Origin: Candidatus Harpocratesius repetitus
GTDB lineage: Archaea > Asgardarchaeota > Lokiarchaeia > Sigyniarchaeales > Promethearchaeaceae
Direction: 5' to 3'
Length of the DNA: 64,000 nucleotides
Assembly: GCA_021498095.1 (NCBI GenBank)
Contig: JAIZWK010000001.1
Coordinates: forward strand, 310,001 to 374,000
Part shown: in pieces, positions 44,873 to 54,229 of the stretch
Layout of the letters: each line of letters opens with the position of its first letter
Position numbering within the stretch: the first letter of the stretch is position 1
Notes under the pieces: generated by a model
Told to the model about the DNA's origin: nothing
Databases searched by the model: none
Seen by the model: the letters and a program-made list of their open reading frames with translations, nothing else
Position numbers and translations under genes: made by a program

Positions 44873-45898
44873 TTAAATCTTATTTTCTTGCGATAAACTT
44901 TCAGCAATTCGTTTTGTAGGAGGAAATATGGAAGGTAACAATTCATCAACCACAACAGTAGTGTGAGTGTCCCTGATTGGAAATTTATGATATAAACTTT
45001 TAATGAATTCATTGTATTCTGTTAAATTCTGCGTTCGTACAATTGCCAGTAATCCGGCTTCACTTCCAGTTCGATATAAATCAATGATATTTGGATGATG
45101 AACCAAATTTCTAGCTAAAGTGACATAATCTGCAATACGTTGAGGTTTGATTTGAAGATAAAATTTTGTAGAAAAATCATGTTCGTATAAACATCTATCG
45201 GATTTCATCAAGAACTGAACCATTTTTCGAGGATTATAAGTAAGTGTAAATTTAGATATGATATGATCTTCTGTAAATCTAGTAAATTCTCTTGATAAAT
45301 TAATTTTTGATAAGAATTCCACTTCTTTATCAGTTAATAACGGAAATTCAGGTCGTTCAGCCCACCGATGAATGTTATAATTCTTTTTTAATAACTGCAG
45401 AATCTCCCACTTTTTATCATTTTCATCAAAAGGTTTTGAAGGATACTGCTTGCTGAGAATGAATCCTCCAATTTTATAAACATCAATGCACTCAATAATT
45501 CGATAAGAAGATGAGAAGGTTTTTGCTATTTTTTGATCGATTTGATTTAAAAGATCTGCGAACTGTCTTTTTGTTTGCACTTCAACCTTTAAAATTAAGG
45601 AATAATCACCTAATATTCCATCTAAGTTAACAATTTCCTTGAAATGCGAAATATTATCCAACAAATCCTGCTCAGATGGATTTGTTTTAATTTCCATAAA
45701 TGAATACTGAAGATTTAATACATGCGGATTTATCAAAATTGCAGGAGAATGAATCACACCCGAATTCCAAAGAAATTTCAGAAATTTGGAAACCGTTTGC
45801 CTCGACAACCCTATGCGTTGCGCTAGTTCATTTGTATGAACTCGAGAATTTAAAAATAATGCTTCTAAAAATTGAATTTTTTGATCTAAGGTAACCAT
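44873..45898 (-). CDS. Lrp/AsnC-like transcription regulator with two RAM-type halves
   Basis: A 341-residue protein. The N-terminal helix-turn-helix (LDQKIQFLEALFLNSRVHTN, ELAQRIGLSRQTVSKFLKFL) is followed by a RAM-like region (GILGDYSLILKVEVQTKRQF), a linker and a second half with a similar pattern (KFYLQIKPQRIADYVTLA, GSEAGLLAIVRTQNLTEYN). This double arrangement is an Asgard/archaeal variant of the Lrp/AsnC family, whose members sense amino acids and similar small molecules. No ligand can be read from sequence. It is between acyl-CoA dehydrogenase and S-adenosylhomocysteine hydrolase, and divergent from the latter. Confidence 0.75.
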   Translation of the reverse strand: MVTLDQKIQFLEALFLNSRVHTNELAQRIGLSRQTVSKFLKFLWNSGVIHSPAILINPHVLNLQYSFMEIKTNPSEQDLLDNISHFKEIVNLDGILGDYSLILKVEVQTKRQFADLLNQIDQKIAKTFSSSYRIIECIDVYKIGGFILSKQYPSKPFDENDKKWEILQLLKKNYNIHRWAERPEFPLLTDKEVEFLSKINLSREFTRFTEDHIISKFTLTYNPRKMVQFLMKSDRCLYEHDFSTKFYLQIKPQRIADYVTLARNLVHHPNIIDLYRTGSEAGLLAIVRTQNLTEYNEFIKSLYHKFPIRDTHTTVVVDELLPSIFPPTKRIAESLSQENKI

Positions 45899-46154
45899 AA
45901 AGATATCACTGATGAGTATTTAATGGAAAAATTAATTTAAAAATATTTGCCATACAATACGGATATTTTGAAAAACAAGCATTTGTGTTAACTTTTTAAT
46001 TGTTGAAATCCTTTTTTTATGTAACTCTGATCAAGAGATCAAGATTTGCATCTTCATTTTTTAAGATGAAAGTCTGTTATATTCTATTCAATCGGAAGTC
46101 TATTAGAAGAATTCATAAGAATTATTGAAGATCAAATCAAAAGGGTGTTAACAT

Positions 46155-47459
46155 ATGGCAATTTGTTCAAAAAAATGGGGTAATGATTCATATCTTATCG
46201 CTGATGAATCAGACGCTACATTACAAAAAGGAAAAGAAGAAATCGATCTAGCACTTAAAAAAATGCCTGTTGTCAGGCAGTTAATTGATCAATTTGGAAA
46301 AGAAAAACCACTACAAGGCATTAAAATAGCCGCTTGCTTACATGTAACTAAAGAAACGGCTAATTTATGCAGAGTACTTCAAGCAGGTGGAGCTGAAATC
46401 TATTTATGCGGCTCAAACCCTCTTTCTACTCAAGATTTTGTAGCAACAGCTTTAGCTGAAGAAGGAGTTCATGTTTTTGCATGGACTGGAAATACCGACG
46501 AAGAATTTTATGAATGTATTGATGCTTGTCTTAAGCCCCAACCAAATATTATTATAGATGATGGAGCAGATTTAATTGTTACAGCTCATAAGAATTATCC
46601 GGAATATTTTGATGAAAATGGTTGCATAATAGCATGCCAAGAAGAAACTACTACTGGTGTTCATCGATTTGAAGCGATGGATAAAGCTGGTGCATTGAAG
46701 TGTGCACTCTACCCAGTTAATGATGCCTCATGTAAAAACCAGTTTGATAATGAATTAGGCACTGGTCAAGGTATTGTTGCAGCTATTATAGGCATGCATG
46801 TATTATTTGCTGGAAAGACAGTTGTTGTTGCTGGATATGGTCATTGTTCCTCGGGAATGGCACTTCGAGCGCGTGGATTAGGAGCGCGCGTCATTGTTAC
46901 TGAAGTTGATCCCATCCAAGCATTAAAAGCAGCATTTTCAGGATATGAAGTCGGTAAAATGCATGATGTAATTCATAAAGCGGATATGATTTTTACCGCT
47001 ACGGGATGTAAGAACGTTGTAGCAAAAGAACATATCCCAAAATTAAAAGATGGAGTGATATTGGCAAATCTTGGACATTTTGATGTTGAAATTGTCGCTA
47101 AAGATCTGTACGAAGCTGCTGAAGGGCATATTAAAACAATCCGCCCAAATGTGGAAGAACTTGTTTTTCCATCAGGAAAGCGTGCATATCTACTTGCCGC
47201 GGGACGATTGGCAAACTTGGCTCTTGCAGAAGGTCATCCAAGTGAAGTAATGGATATGAGTTTTGGATTACAAGCTATGATGGCAGAGTATATTGCTAAA
47301 AATCGTGATACACTAAAAAATCGAGTTGGATTGTTTAAAGTTCCTGAAGAAATTAATGAAAAAGTCGCTTATGCTAAACTCGCATCGATGGGGATAACAA
47401 TTGATTCATGGACGGAAGAGCAGTACAAATACTGCACAGGATATGAAGAAGGAACATAA
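46155..47459 (+). CDS. ahcY: S-adenosylhomocysteine hydrolase
   Basis: A 434-residue enzyme that splits S-adenosylhomocysteine into adenosine and homocysteine, using bound NAD+. The sequence has KIAACLHVTKETANL, the substrate loop near DLIVTAHKN (variant of the family), QEETTTGVHRFEAM, the NAD-binding VVVAGYGHCSSGMALRARG and the C-terminal LILANLGH-like stretch (GVILANLGHFDVE). It is well preserved and of normal archaeal length (no eukaryote-type C-terminal extension beyond YKYCTGYEEGT). It recycles the by-product of methylation. Between 46030 and 46085 of its 255-base leader, CATCTT/AAGATG can form a small hairpin of unknown meaning. Confidence 0.95.
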   Translation: MAICSKKWGNDSYLIADESDATLQKGKEEIDLALKKMPVVRQLIDQFGKEKPLQGIKIAACLHVTKETANLCRVLQAGGAEIYLCGSNPLSTQDFVATALAEEGVHVFAWTGNTDEEFYECIDACLKPQPNIIIDDGADLIVTAHKNYPEYFDENGCIIACQEETTTGVHRFEAMDKAGALKCALYPVNDASCKNQFDNELGTGQGIVAAIIGMHVLFAGKTVVVAGYGHCSSGMALRARGLGARVIVTEVDPIQALKAAFSGYEVGKMHDVIHKADMIFTATGCKNVVAKEHIPKLKDGVILANLGHFDVEIVAKDLYEAAEGHIKTIRPNVEELVFPSGKRAYLLAAGRLANLALAEGHPSEVMDMSFGLQAMMAEYIAKNRDTLKNRVGLFKVPEEINEKVAYAKLASMGITIDSWTEEQYKYCTGYEEGT

Positions 47460-47806
47460 AAAATTTATTTAAAGTTTGATTTCCACTATCAAATTTTGAA
47501 AAATCCTTTTTTTTCACATCTTTTTCTTGATTTTACTTACATTTATTTATCCGATTATATATTATTCTTCACGTTTGCTTTTTATTGATATCAATTACTC
47601 ACGGATTGAAATGTGTTGATAAGTTTTGGAAATGATAAAGAAAGTAATCACTTTATTCATACTATATAATTAAGGATAGAAAGTAAGAGAATTTATTACA
47701 GAAAAAGAAAAAAAATAGGGACTAACCCCCTTTTGCGTAAATCTTGATCACTATTAATTACTTAATCATTTTTGTTCTTCCATCTAATAAAGAATGATTA
47801 AAATGA
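47460..47806. other. Convergent intergenic region
   Basis: About 345 AT-rich bases between two genes transcribed toward each other. T-runs downstream of the hydrolase (near 47505-47530) may be a terminator. No coding or RNA-like structure is seen. Confidence 0.4.
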
Positions 47807-49030
47807 TTAGATTCCACTAGGTGAAGTTCCAATCGGTGAAGAAGACACGCAGAACTCTATATTGTAGCGACAGTCTCCGGCATCCCAATAATTCCAATAG
47901 AACCAACCTTGATCAACATAGTTTAGCATATTGCTTTCCCACCAGTTAAATACAGGATATTGGTCATCAGAATCTGGCCATGAATCGTCTTCCCAAGCTT
48001 CTACACGGATTTTTAATGGATGAGTTTTTGGGATTAATACATAAGCCATATTTTTCATCCAGTAAATATATCCTGCACCATTTCTAGAAACTGTTCCATA
48101 GAAGTTGTTTGTGATATATCCTGAACCTCCCCAGCCATCGCCAACGAACCACTTCAAGTACTCTTCACCGCTACCCTTTGGCCAAGGATCATAATCATTT
48201 TCGTAGTAGATTCCTACAATGTTAATTTTAACATAATAACAATCAGCAGGATCCCAATCTGCAGTTTCAACTTCATAAGTATCGGAATCATGGTACAAAT
48301 CGCTCGGAGAAACTCCATACGCAGTGGTCCAATCCCAAGAATCACCATCAGGGTCTAAATCAATACCAAATAAATCCTTATAGGCTGCCCACGCTAGTTC
48401 TGAACAGTAATATCCATCAACACCAGAAAGTCCATTTGTTCCATCAATTTGCTTACTAGTCCAACCCCAATCATAAGCAGGTCCAATTGGATAGCCATCT
48501 ACACCTCCATCCAATTTAGATTTCATCCAATTCACAGCTTGTTGTCTTTGTGCATCTGTTAATCCTGCAACACGGACTGCCACTGCATTTTCTGCGTGAT
48601 CATTTACCCCCTTAGCCCATGTTGAGTATCCAAGACCGTTTCCAGCATTGTCACTTTTTGTAGAATGAATTACATAAGGTGTTCCCGGTGCCATCCACTC
48701 ATGATTATCTCGATCCCATATCCATTCGCCAGATTGAACAAAACCGCAGAAGATTTCTGTATGAGAGAATTCTCCCGGAATTAAGTAATCAAATATAGTA
48801 TCATCTGTTCCTAAAAGAATAATATCTCCAGGAACTAAACCGACGTAGGATAAAGAATTTACCCCATCTCCGGCAAAGGCAGACTTAACAACTTCAGTAC
48901 TTGATGTTTGCCCCATTACAGATTGATCGATTGGATTCCGCTCCACACTTGCTGCGGGATTAATAAACATTGTTATTAATAGAATCCCAAAGCCAATCTT
49001 TAAAATTTTTGAATATTTCATACCCATCAC
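47807..49030 (-). CDS. Secreted NlpC/P60-like (YiiX-type) cysteine peptidase-fold protein
   Basis: A 407-residue protein with a signal peptide (KYSKILKIGFGILLITMFIN, cleavage probably near residue 27). The following 220 residues have GLVPGDIILLGTDDTIFDY, the His motif GEFSHTEIF and the Cys motif GVDGYYCSELAWAAY, as in YiiX/YebB-like permuted papain-fold enzymes that act on peptides or lipids (order His then Cys, as in this subfamily). The C-terminal 150 residues, Trp/Tyr/Asp-rich, look like a beta-sandwich binding domain. It is exported and probably acts on the cell envelope or extracellular substrate. Divergent from the membrane-anchored regulator at 49552. Confidence 0.72.
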   Translation of the reverse strand: MMGMKYSKILKIGFGILLITMFINPAASVERNPIDQSVMGQTSSTEVVKSAFAGDGVNSLSYVGLVPGDIILLGTDDTIFDYLIPGEFSHTEIFCGFVQSGEWIWDRDNHEWMAPGTPYVIHSTKSDNAGNGLGYSTWAKGVNDHAENAVAVRVAGLTDAQRQQAVNWMKSKLDGGVDGYPIGPAYDWGWTSKQIDGTNGLSGVDGYYCSELAWAAYKDLFGIDLDPDGDSWDWTTAYGVSPSDLYHDSDTYEVETADWDPADCYYVKINIVGIYYENDYDPWPKGSGEEYLKWFVGDGWGGSGYITNNFYGTVSRNGAGYIYWMKNMAYVLIPKTHPLKIRVEAWEDDSWPDSDDQYPVFNWWESNMLNYVDQGWFYWNYWDAGDCRYNIEFCVSSSPIGTSPSGI

Positions 49031-49551
49031 TTTACGATCCCACGCTACAACCCCTAAGCATGGATAATCCTATTTTGATTCCAGTAAAGCAATTTTTCAT
49101 ATTACAAATTGGATTTGGATCAAATAGGATATAATTAAAGTTCACTCTAAAAAGTTAAAAAGCTTCTCTTCTTTCTCGAAACAAAGCCACCACAACTATG
49201 TATTCTACATATGGATTTTCACTGAGCGAATTGAAATTCCTTCATACACCATTTCAACAGATAAAAAATGGTTCTTTTTCTTATAATTATATAAAGAAAT
49301 GAAATATTCACTCATTTTTTTTCCATAATTAATAAAGTTTAAAATGGAAGATATTAAAAAATCATTAGAATTTTAATAAGATTTTAATAGGAATCCACAT
49401 TTCTTTCTTTTAACCCAACTGATCGTATAATACAATCAGCTGTTGATGATTGCGTGATTTTCACCATTTACCAGCGTGAAAAACACCTTTGATGGAAATA
49501 ATCCATCTTTCACCAGATTTGAATATGAAATGAATATAGAGGAATAATATA
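49031..49551. promoter_or_regulatory. Divergent promoter region with inverted and direct repeats
   Basis: A 520-base space between the NlpC-like gene and the winged-helix gene. Near the latter: CTGAT(49419-49423)/ATCAG(49435-49439); GTGA-TTT-TCAC (49454-49464); the word GCGTGA at 49452 and 49474; TTTCACCA at 49459 and 49508; GATGG(49491-49495)/CCATC(49503-49507), flanked by GTGAAA/TTTCAC. The repeats could be operators for the divergent regulator or fold in its leader transcript. Nothing is seen in the left 380 bases apart from AT-rich DNA. Confidence 0.45.
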
Positions 49552-50166
49552 ATGAAATTTCCAACCAAAAATAAAGCCAGCACAGCAGTTCTATGCTTTT
49601 GTTTGGCAGGACTCGCCGCTTATGGCGGTACTCGACGTCGATACGGAAGAGACTTTAAAAAAGAAGATATTCTTGACCAAGGAACTAGATCAGCAATTTA
49701 TGAAACAATACTTAAGAATCCAGGGCTACATTTTCGTAGAATTTGTAGAGCATTAGAAAAAAAAATGGGCGTAGTTCAATATCACGTTTCAGTGCTTGAA
49801 AAGAACGGATTGATTCGGAGCATTCGCGATGGTCGTTATAAATGCTTTTTTGCAGAAGAATCGAACGATACTTTATCGCCTGATGAACGTCCTTCAGATG
49901 AAATGTTAGCCTTACGTGAGTCAATTATTACTTCTTTGCGACGACGAACACCACAGCTCTTGATTTCGTATTTAGCAAAAGAGAATACAGCAAGCCATCA
50001 GATACTTTCAAATATCGCTAATGTATCACCCCAAGCAATTACATTTCACACACAAAAGTTGCAGAAAGAGGGAATTATAGAATCAGAAAAGCAAGGGCGA
50101 CAGAAGTTTTATTCTCTGAGTGAACAAGCAAGAAAAATTACTGAGTCTTTAATAAAAGCTAATTAA
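49552..50166 (+). CDS. Membrane-anchored double winged-helix transcription regulator
   Basis: A 204-residue protein. A hydrophobic segment at about residues 10-24 (TAVLCFCLAGLAAYGG) is followed by RRRYGRD and two winged-helix domains: first RSAIYETILKNPGLHFRRIC, HVSVLEKNGLIRSIRDG; second QLLISYLAKENTASHQILSN, ITFHTQKLQKEGIIESEKQG. The architecture is an archaeal family of ArsR-like regulators tethered to the membrane, which could read envelope signals directly. It is divergent from the secreted cysteine-peptidase-like gene, an attractive target. SD GAGG lies nine bases before the ATG. Confidence 0.75.
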   Translation: MKFPTKNKASTAVLCFCLAGLAAYGGTRRRYGRDFKKEDILDQGTRSAIYETILKNPGLHFRRICRALEKKMGVVQYHVSVLEKNGLIRSIRDGRYKCFFAEESNDTLSPDERPSDEMLALRESIITSLRRRTPQLLISYLAKENTASHQILSNIANVSPQAITFHTQKLQKEGIIESEKQGRQKFYSLSEQARKITESLIKAN

Positions 50167-50287
50167 TGGTTGGGTTAATACATCCATTCTTTTTTTTCAA
50201 GTAGTTAATTTCAGTTAGTTAGGTGTTGATCAGTCGTATTTTTTTAATAATTATCAACAAATAATTCATATTAATTTATTAAAAGAA

Positions 50288-50320
50288 AATTCGGCTATTT
50301 TTAATTACGAAGGATCAATT
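50288..50320 (+). repeat. Left terminal inverted repeat of decayed IS
   Basis: Imperfect inverted copy of 50816-50850; contains the transposase stop codon (TGA at 50315-50317, minus strand). Confidence 0.65.
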
Positions 50321-50790
50321 CACTAATACCTCGGTTTGAATTTTTTTCCCCCATTTTTCGTTTGATTGAAATAATCGTTTAATTTCTGAATTATTCCACT
50401 CATTAAAGAGAATTTTTGGGCTAAATCGGTGTGGAACAATGGTATTTCCTAAGATTTCGTGTTAATTTGTGATTGTAATTTATGCCTGAAGTCGCTGTTC
50501 TAAACCCTCAGGTGTTTTAGGACCAGTTTAATGCACGCGAGTCTTAATCCTACTATAAATATTCTCCGCCAGATTATTTGATATAACTTTTGCCACAAAT
50601 AGTCTTGTATTTCCTTAATAATAACTGTAACTGATGAAAGCACATTTTTTGCCAGTTTGAGATTTTTATAAAAAAGACTATTTTTGCATATCCCTGCTTT
50701 TCATTTTCAAAAGCTTTAAAATGGTACACGCTTTGCTTAAAAATTTCAGAATAATTGCCAATAAATTTTTTTTGAATTAAAATTTTGAAA
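50315..50790 (-). pseudogene. Transposase remnant (DDE-type), frameshifted and with internal stops
   Basis: Two minus-strand frames join near 50580. The first gives NYSEIFKQSVYHFKAFENEK, then GYAKIVFF and LQLLLRKYKTICGKSYIK. The second gives SNNLAENIYSRIKTRV, TGPKTPEGLEQRLQA and HEILGNTIVPHRFSP with three in-frame TAA codons, ending LVN-stop inside the left terminal repeat. NNLAENIYSRIK resembles the last catalytic motif (N-x2-E) of DDE transposases, and the following text resembles the usual C-terminal region. At least two TAA codons would be CAA (Gln) by a single C-to-T change. Confidence 0.65.
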
Positions 50791-50815
50791 TAATTTAAAA
50801 AATAAGGCTTTTCTT

Positions 50816-50850
50816 AATTGATCCTTCATTCTTAAAAATAGTCGAAAATT
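50816..50850 (-). repeat. Right terminal inverted repeat of decayed IS
   Basis: Imperfect inverted copy of 50288-50320. Confidence 0.65.
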
Positions 50851-51282
50851 CAAAAATGTATAATTTAGTGAATTTTTATTCCATAATTTTAAAAGGAATT
50901 GAGAATTTCGGCGACTTGGTAAGGATTTTGTCGTTGAAGGAAGATCTTTCTTCCTTTATATACAAATTACATCCACCCAACTGATATAAACAATACAAGA
51001 TTCTACAGAAGCGACAATTACGCAAAATAAGATTCAATCTTTTCGAAATAGATTCTTTTTCGTGTATAATTGGTCTTTTTTCAAAAAGGACAGTAAAATA
51101 CAGTAAAAAAAGATATTTAAAAAAGCCGACAGAATCGAAAAAACCTAATCATCACAAAAAATAAAATCAAAATATATCAATATATCAGAAATAAACTTAA
51201 AGAAAAGGTTAGAAATGCAAAATTCACTTTATTTAAAATATATAATAGACTGTAAAGATGAAAAAATCAATTGGTGAGCAAA
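50851..51282. other. Intergenic region right of the decayed IS
   Basis: About 430 AT-rich bases with a short palindromic stretch GGAAGATCTTTCTTCC near 50940-50955 and several A-runs. I see no gene or clear regulatory site other than the SD GGTGAG before the next gene. Confidence 0.3.
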
Positions 51283-51825
51283 ATGGGTTTATTAGAAGTA
51301 GCAATAATGTTCGAGGAATCAATTTTATCTGAAAAAAAGTTTTATGAATATGAAAAAGCAGTCGTTTTGGATGAAAATATTCGGGATAAAATGTTATCGG
51401 CAGTAGTTGGTTTAGGTAAGAATGCATTTGACGATGAAATTCAAAATTTTGCTTTAAACAATTTTGTAATTATATTTCAAAATACCACTTTTCCTTCTAT
51501 TAAAAACCCAGAGAAGGATTGTGTGATTCGTATTTATGGGATTGTTACCAAAGATACGAATATAAAAATGCTTTCTAGTACATTAGATGATGCTTTATTT
51601 CAATTTGTTAATCGATATTCCCGAATAGACATTGAAAATAAAAATTTAGAGAAATTTACAGATTTCAATGAACGTTTTGAAAAGATTTTTAAAGATTTCA
51701 TTCAATCAAAAAAAGAAAAGAAAGATGCAATAAGAACAGCAGAGAAAATGAAAATGCAGGAACGAGCTCGTGAAAAGCACTTCGATCAGCATCGATATTC
51801 AATGGGTCATAATCGATTTACTTAA
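51283..51825 (+). CDS. Longin-like small protein
   Basis: A 180-residue protein from the ATG at 51283, with GGTGAG five bases upstream (a TTG four codons earlier is in frame). Order of elements: strand LLEVAIMFEESILSEKKF, helix IRDKMLSAVVGLGKNAF, strands FALNNFVIIFQNTTF and VIRIYGIVTKDT, helix MLSSTLDDALFQFVNRYS. This is the alternation of longin/roadblock domains, with length matching. The last 60 residues are a long Lys/Glu/Arg helix ending in RHFDQHRY-type residues. Family assignment is by pattern only. Confidence 0.5.
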   Translation: MGLLEVAIMFEESILSEKKFYEYEKAVVLDENIRDKMLSAVVGLGKNAFDDEIQNFALNNFVIIFQNTTFPSIKNPEKDCVIRIYGIVTKDTNIKMLSSTLDDALFQFVNRYSRIDIENKNLEKFTDFNERFEKIFKDFIQSKKEKKDAIRTAEKMKMQERAREKHFDQHRYSMGHNRFT

Positions 51826-51949
51826 AAAAAAAAAGATGATAGATTTTGATAAATTTTGTTAGATTTCAATAGATTTCAACAGATTTAAACAATCATATCC
51901 TTTTTTTTCTTTACTTTTTCATTCTTATGCTTTATATCATAAAATACAC

Positions 51950-52333
51950 TCAAAGTTGTTCAATTATTAAAATTATAACCGCAATAACTTCTAAAAGAAG
52001 ACCTAAACCTGCAATACTGATAAAGGGTCCTATCATTCTAGCAATTATTGCTTGTAAAATGATCAATATTAGAAGTAACCACCAATTAAATGGAATGGCG
52101 AGCTTTTGGTTTTTAACAAGTTGAACTTGTAGCAGAACAAAGATTGAAACAATGATTCCAGCCAAACTGTAAAGCATCGCTGTGATGTTTATTGTATTAC
52201 TCATTGAATTCACAATACCAATTGTAAATCCAACTAAAGCAATCAAACCTCCAAGTGCTGCTAAAGCACGGGCTAAACCCCATCTTGAAGTCGATGAATA
52301 TCTTCTAGATTTTCTATTCATGATTTTTATCAC
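51950..52333 (-). CDS. Small four-TM membrane protein
   Basis: A 127-residue protein with a basic N-terminus (IMNRKSRRYSSTSRWGLARA) and four hydrophobic segments (about 22-42, 46-66, 78-96, 102-124). No recognised family. The first ATG is preceded by no clear SD. It is upstream of nothing in the same orientation except the short gap at 51.9 kb, so it is monocistronic. Confidence 0.6.
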   Translation of the reverse strand: MIKIMNRKSRRYSSTSRWGLARALAALGGLIALVGFTIGIVNSMSNTINITAMLYSLAGIIVSIFVLLQVQLVKNQKLAIPFNWWLLLILIILQAIIARMIGPFISIAGLGLLLEVIAVIILIIEQL

Positions 52334-52390
52334 TTAAAATGATATTGAGCGGAAAGATAATAAATTCTATCACTCTATCACCTCAAAGGA

Positions 52391-53017
52391 TCAAAATGAA
52401 AATAAATCAAATCCAAATTCTAAAAGATTTTCTCTTAATTTTGTCATTGGAAGACCAATGACGTTGGTAGGACTTCCCTCGATGTGGTCAATAAAAAGAC
52501 TGGCGCGTTCAAATAGAGAGTATGCTCCCGCTCTGCCTTGATACTCGGATGTCCCTTTTAAATAAGCCCATATTTCTTCAGATGATAAAAAATGCATATG
52601 AACTTTTGCCTGTTCAACAAACAAAAGCCGTTTTTCTTGAATTGTGGATAAAATGCAAACACCTGTAATAAGTAAATGGGTATTTCCCACCAGTTTTGAA
52701 AGAATAGAATGAGCTTCTTCAAGTGAATGAGCTTTTCCGATTAATTGATCTCCGAGAACAACCATTGTATCAGCACCAATAATAATTGCTTCATCATAAT
52801 TATGATTCTGCACATGATTATTTCTATATTTTTCATTCCAGATTTGGAGGACTGTATTTGCTTTATGAAATGCGAGGGTTTGAACATAAACAGGAGGATC
52901 TTGACGGGGAACAGATGTTTCATCAAAATCACTCGGGATTATTTTAACTGGAATATGGGCGCGTTCAAAGCAAAGCTTGCGATCTTTCGAAGCAGAGGCA
53001 AGAACCAATTGAACCAT
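52391..53017 (-). CDS. maf: Maf-like nucleoside triphosphate pyrophosphatase
   Basis: A 208-residue protein with Maf motifs: LVLASASKDRKLCFERA (substrate loop), SDFDETSVP, AIIIGADTMVVLGDQLIGKA (with the catalytic Asp in GADT), EYQGRAGAYSLFERASLFI and IEGSPTNVIGLPM. Maf proteins hydrolyse non-canonical or methylated NTPs. Length and motif order are normal. Confidence 0.92.
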   Translation of the reverse strand: MVQLVLASASKDRKLCFERAHIPVKIIPSDFDETSVPRQDPPVYVQTLAFHKANTVLQIWNEKYRNNHVQNHNYDEAIIIGADTMVVLGDQLIGKAHSLEEAHSILSKLVGNTHLLITGVCILSTIQEKRLLFVEQAKVHMHFLSSEEIWAYLKGTSEYQGRAGAYSLFERASLFIDHIEGSPTNVIGLPMTKLRENLLEFGFDLFSF

Positions 53018-53195
53018 GGAATAAAATAACGCAACACACTGAAAAAATGTTTCTAGTATAAGTTATCATAAAAAAATTTAGCAATAAAAAATACTTCATA
53101 AAAAATTTTACTTTAAGAAAAAATAAAGAAACCTATTTTAAAAAACTCTACAGATAAAAAAGATAAAATAATAATAATAACAATAATAATAGATT

Positions 53196-54068
53196 CTAAA
53201 AAATCGGTTTACCTTTGGTGTATTTTTTCCATTGAGATTCAAGAAAATCATCAAGAGGAGGATGATCCAGATTACCTAAGACCCGTACGTTAAAATTAGC
53301 AAATTCATCTTCTAATTCAAACCATTTTCTGGCTTGGTCATAACCAATCATGTTGATGGCAGATTTTATTGAAAAGAGCAAATTGGATGGTTTTTTAGCC
53401 AATCCACGAGCGAATTTTTTCACAGTTTTCTCCAATAACTCCGGTTCTACAATTTTTGTAACCGCACCCCATTTATCAAATTCAGCTAAAGGGATCTTTC
53501 GACCAGTTAGAAGCATTTCTTGTGCATGAACAATACCCAGCGTTTTAATTGCCATCACAGTAGGACCTGTAGCAGGAAACATATTGATATCTATTTCTGG
53601 AAGTTGAAAGAAAAGATCATCTCGATTAGCAGCAAATCGGAAATCACAAGAAAGTGCAATTATCGCCCCAAGTCCGATAGCTGATGCTTGAATCTGAGCA
53701 ATTACCGGCTTTTTACTGAAAAAGATGGCTTTGGATACAGCTCCACCAAATGTAAGTAAATCACTTAAAATTTCTAAGGTTACTCCATTTCGAAACATAT
53801 TTAGGTCAAAACCTGCTGAGAATACCCTATTTCCCTCAGATTTTATAACAATGACGTGAATTTTTGGATTTTTATCTGCATTTTTAATATATTTGATAAG
53901 TAATTTTGCAGTTTCAATACTCACTGCATTCATTTTTGTATTAATCGAAATATAAGCAATTTTTTGTTTTTCTTCATAAATTATGGGTTCATTCGATTTT
54001 TCGATGGATTCATCAGAAGATTTCTTTTCTGGTTGAGAATTCGTTTGAGATGGATTATTTTCTGTCAT
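53196..54068 (-). CDS. Enoyl-CoA hydratase/isomerase family protein
   Basis: A 290-residue crotonase-fold protein. After a disordered polar N-terminus of about 30 residues, the core shows EGNRVFSAGFDLNMF (first oxyanion-hole strand), ASAIGLGAIIALSCDFRFAA (second oxyanion hole) and PEIDINMFPATGPTVMAIKT. The usual catalytic Glu position after LPE is PEIDI, so one acidic residue is present. It fits acyl-CoA degradation, but isomerase, hydratase and decarboxylase activities cannot be separated. Acyl-CoA dehydrogenase is encoded 9 kb away. Confidence 0.85.
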   Translation of the reverse strand: MTENNPSQTNSQPEKKSSDESIEKSNEPIIYEEKQKIAYISINTKMNAVSIETAKLLIKYIKNADKNPKIHVIVIKSEGNRVFSAGFDLNMFRNGVTLEILSDLLTFGGAVSKAIFFSKKPVIAQIQASAIGLGAIIALSCDFRFAANRDDLFFQLPEIDINMFPATGPTVMAIKTLGIVHAQEMLLTGRKIPLAEFDKWGAVTKIVEPELLEKTVKKFARGLAKKPSNLLFSIKSAINMIGYDQARKWFELEDEFANFNVRVLGNLDHPPLDDFLESQWKKYTKGKPIF

Positions 54069-54229
54069 ATATTTTTCACCTTGATTTGATCACTATAAAT
54101 ACACACGCTAAATCACACATATTTTGACTTACCCACTTTTAAAAATTTTTATTCCGCTGTTTAGAAAAAAAGAGAATAGGAAAAAGAAAATTATGAAAAA
54201 TTCTAATGCTTCTTCAAATTAAATAATGT

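Larger units (their letters stand above)
50288..50850. mobile_element. Decayed insertion sequence with terminal inverted repeats
   Basis: Left end 50288-50320 (AATTCGGCTATTTTTAATTA, then CGAAGGATCAATT) is nearly the reverse complement of right end 50816-50850 (AATTGATCCTTCATTCTTAA, then AAATAGTCGAAAATT). The shared cores are GGATCAATT/AATTGATCC and CTATTTTTAA/TTAAAAATAG. The 563-base interior holds a broken transposase. Length is too short for an intact IS, so an internal deletion is likely. A target-site duplication is not evident. Confidence 0.7.
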
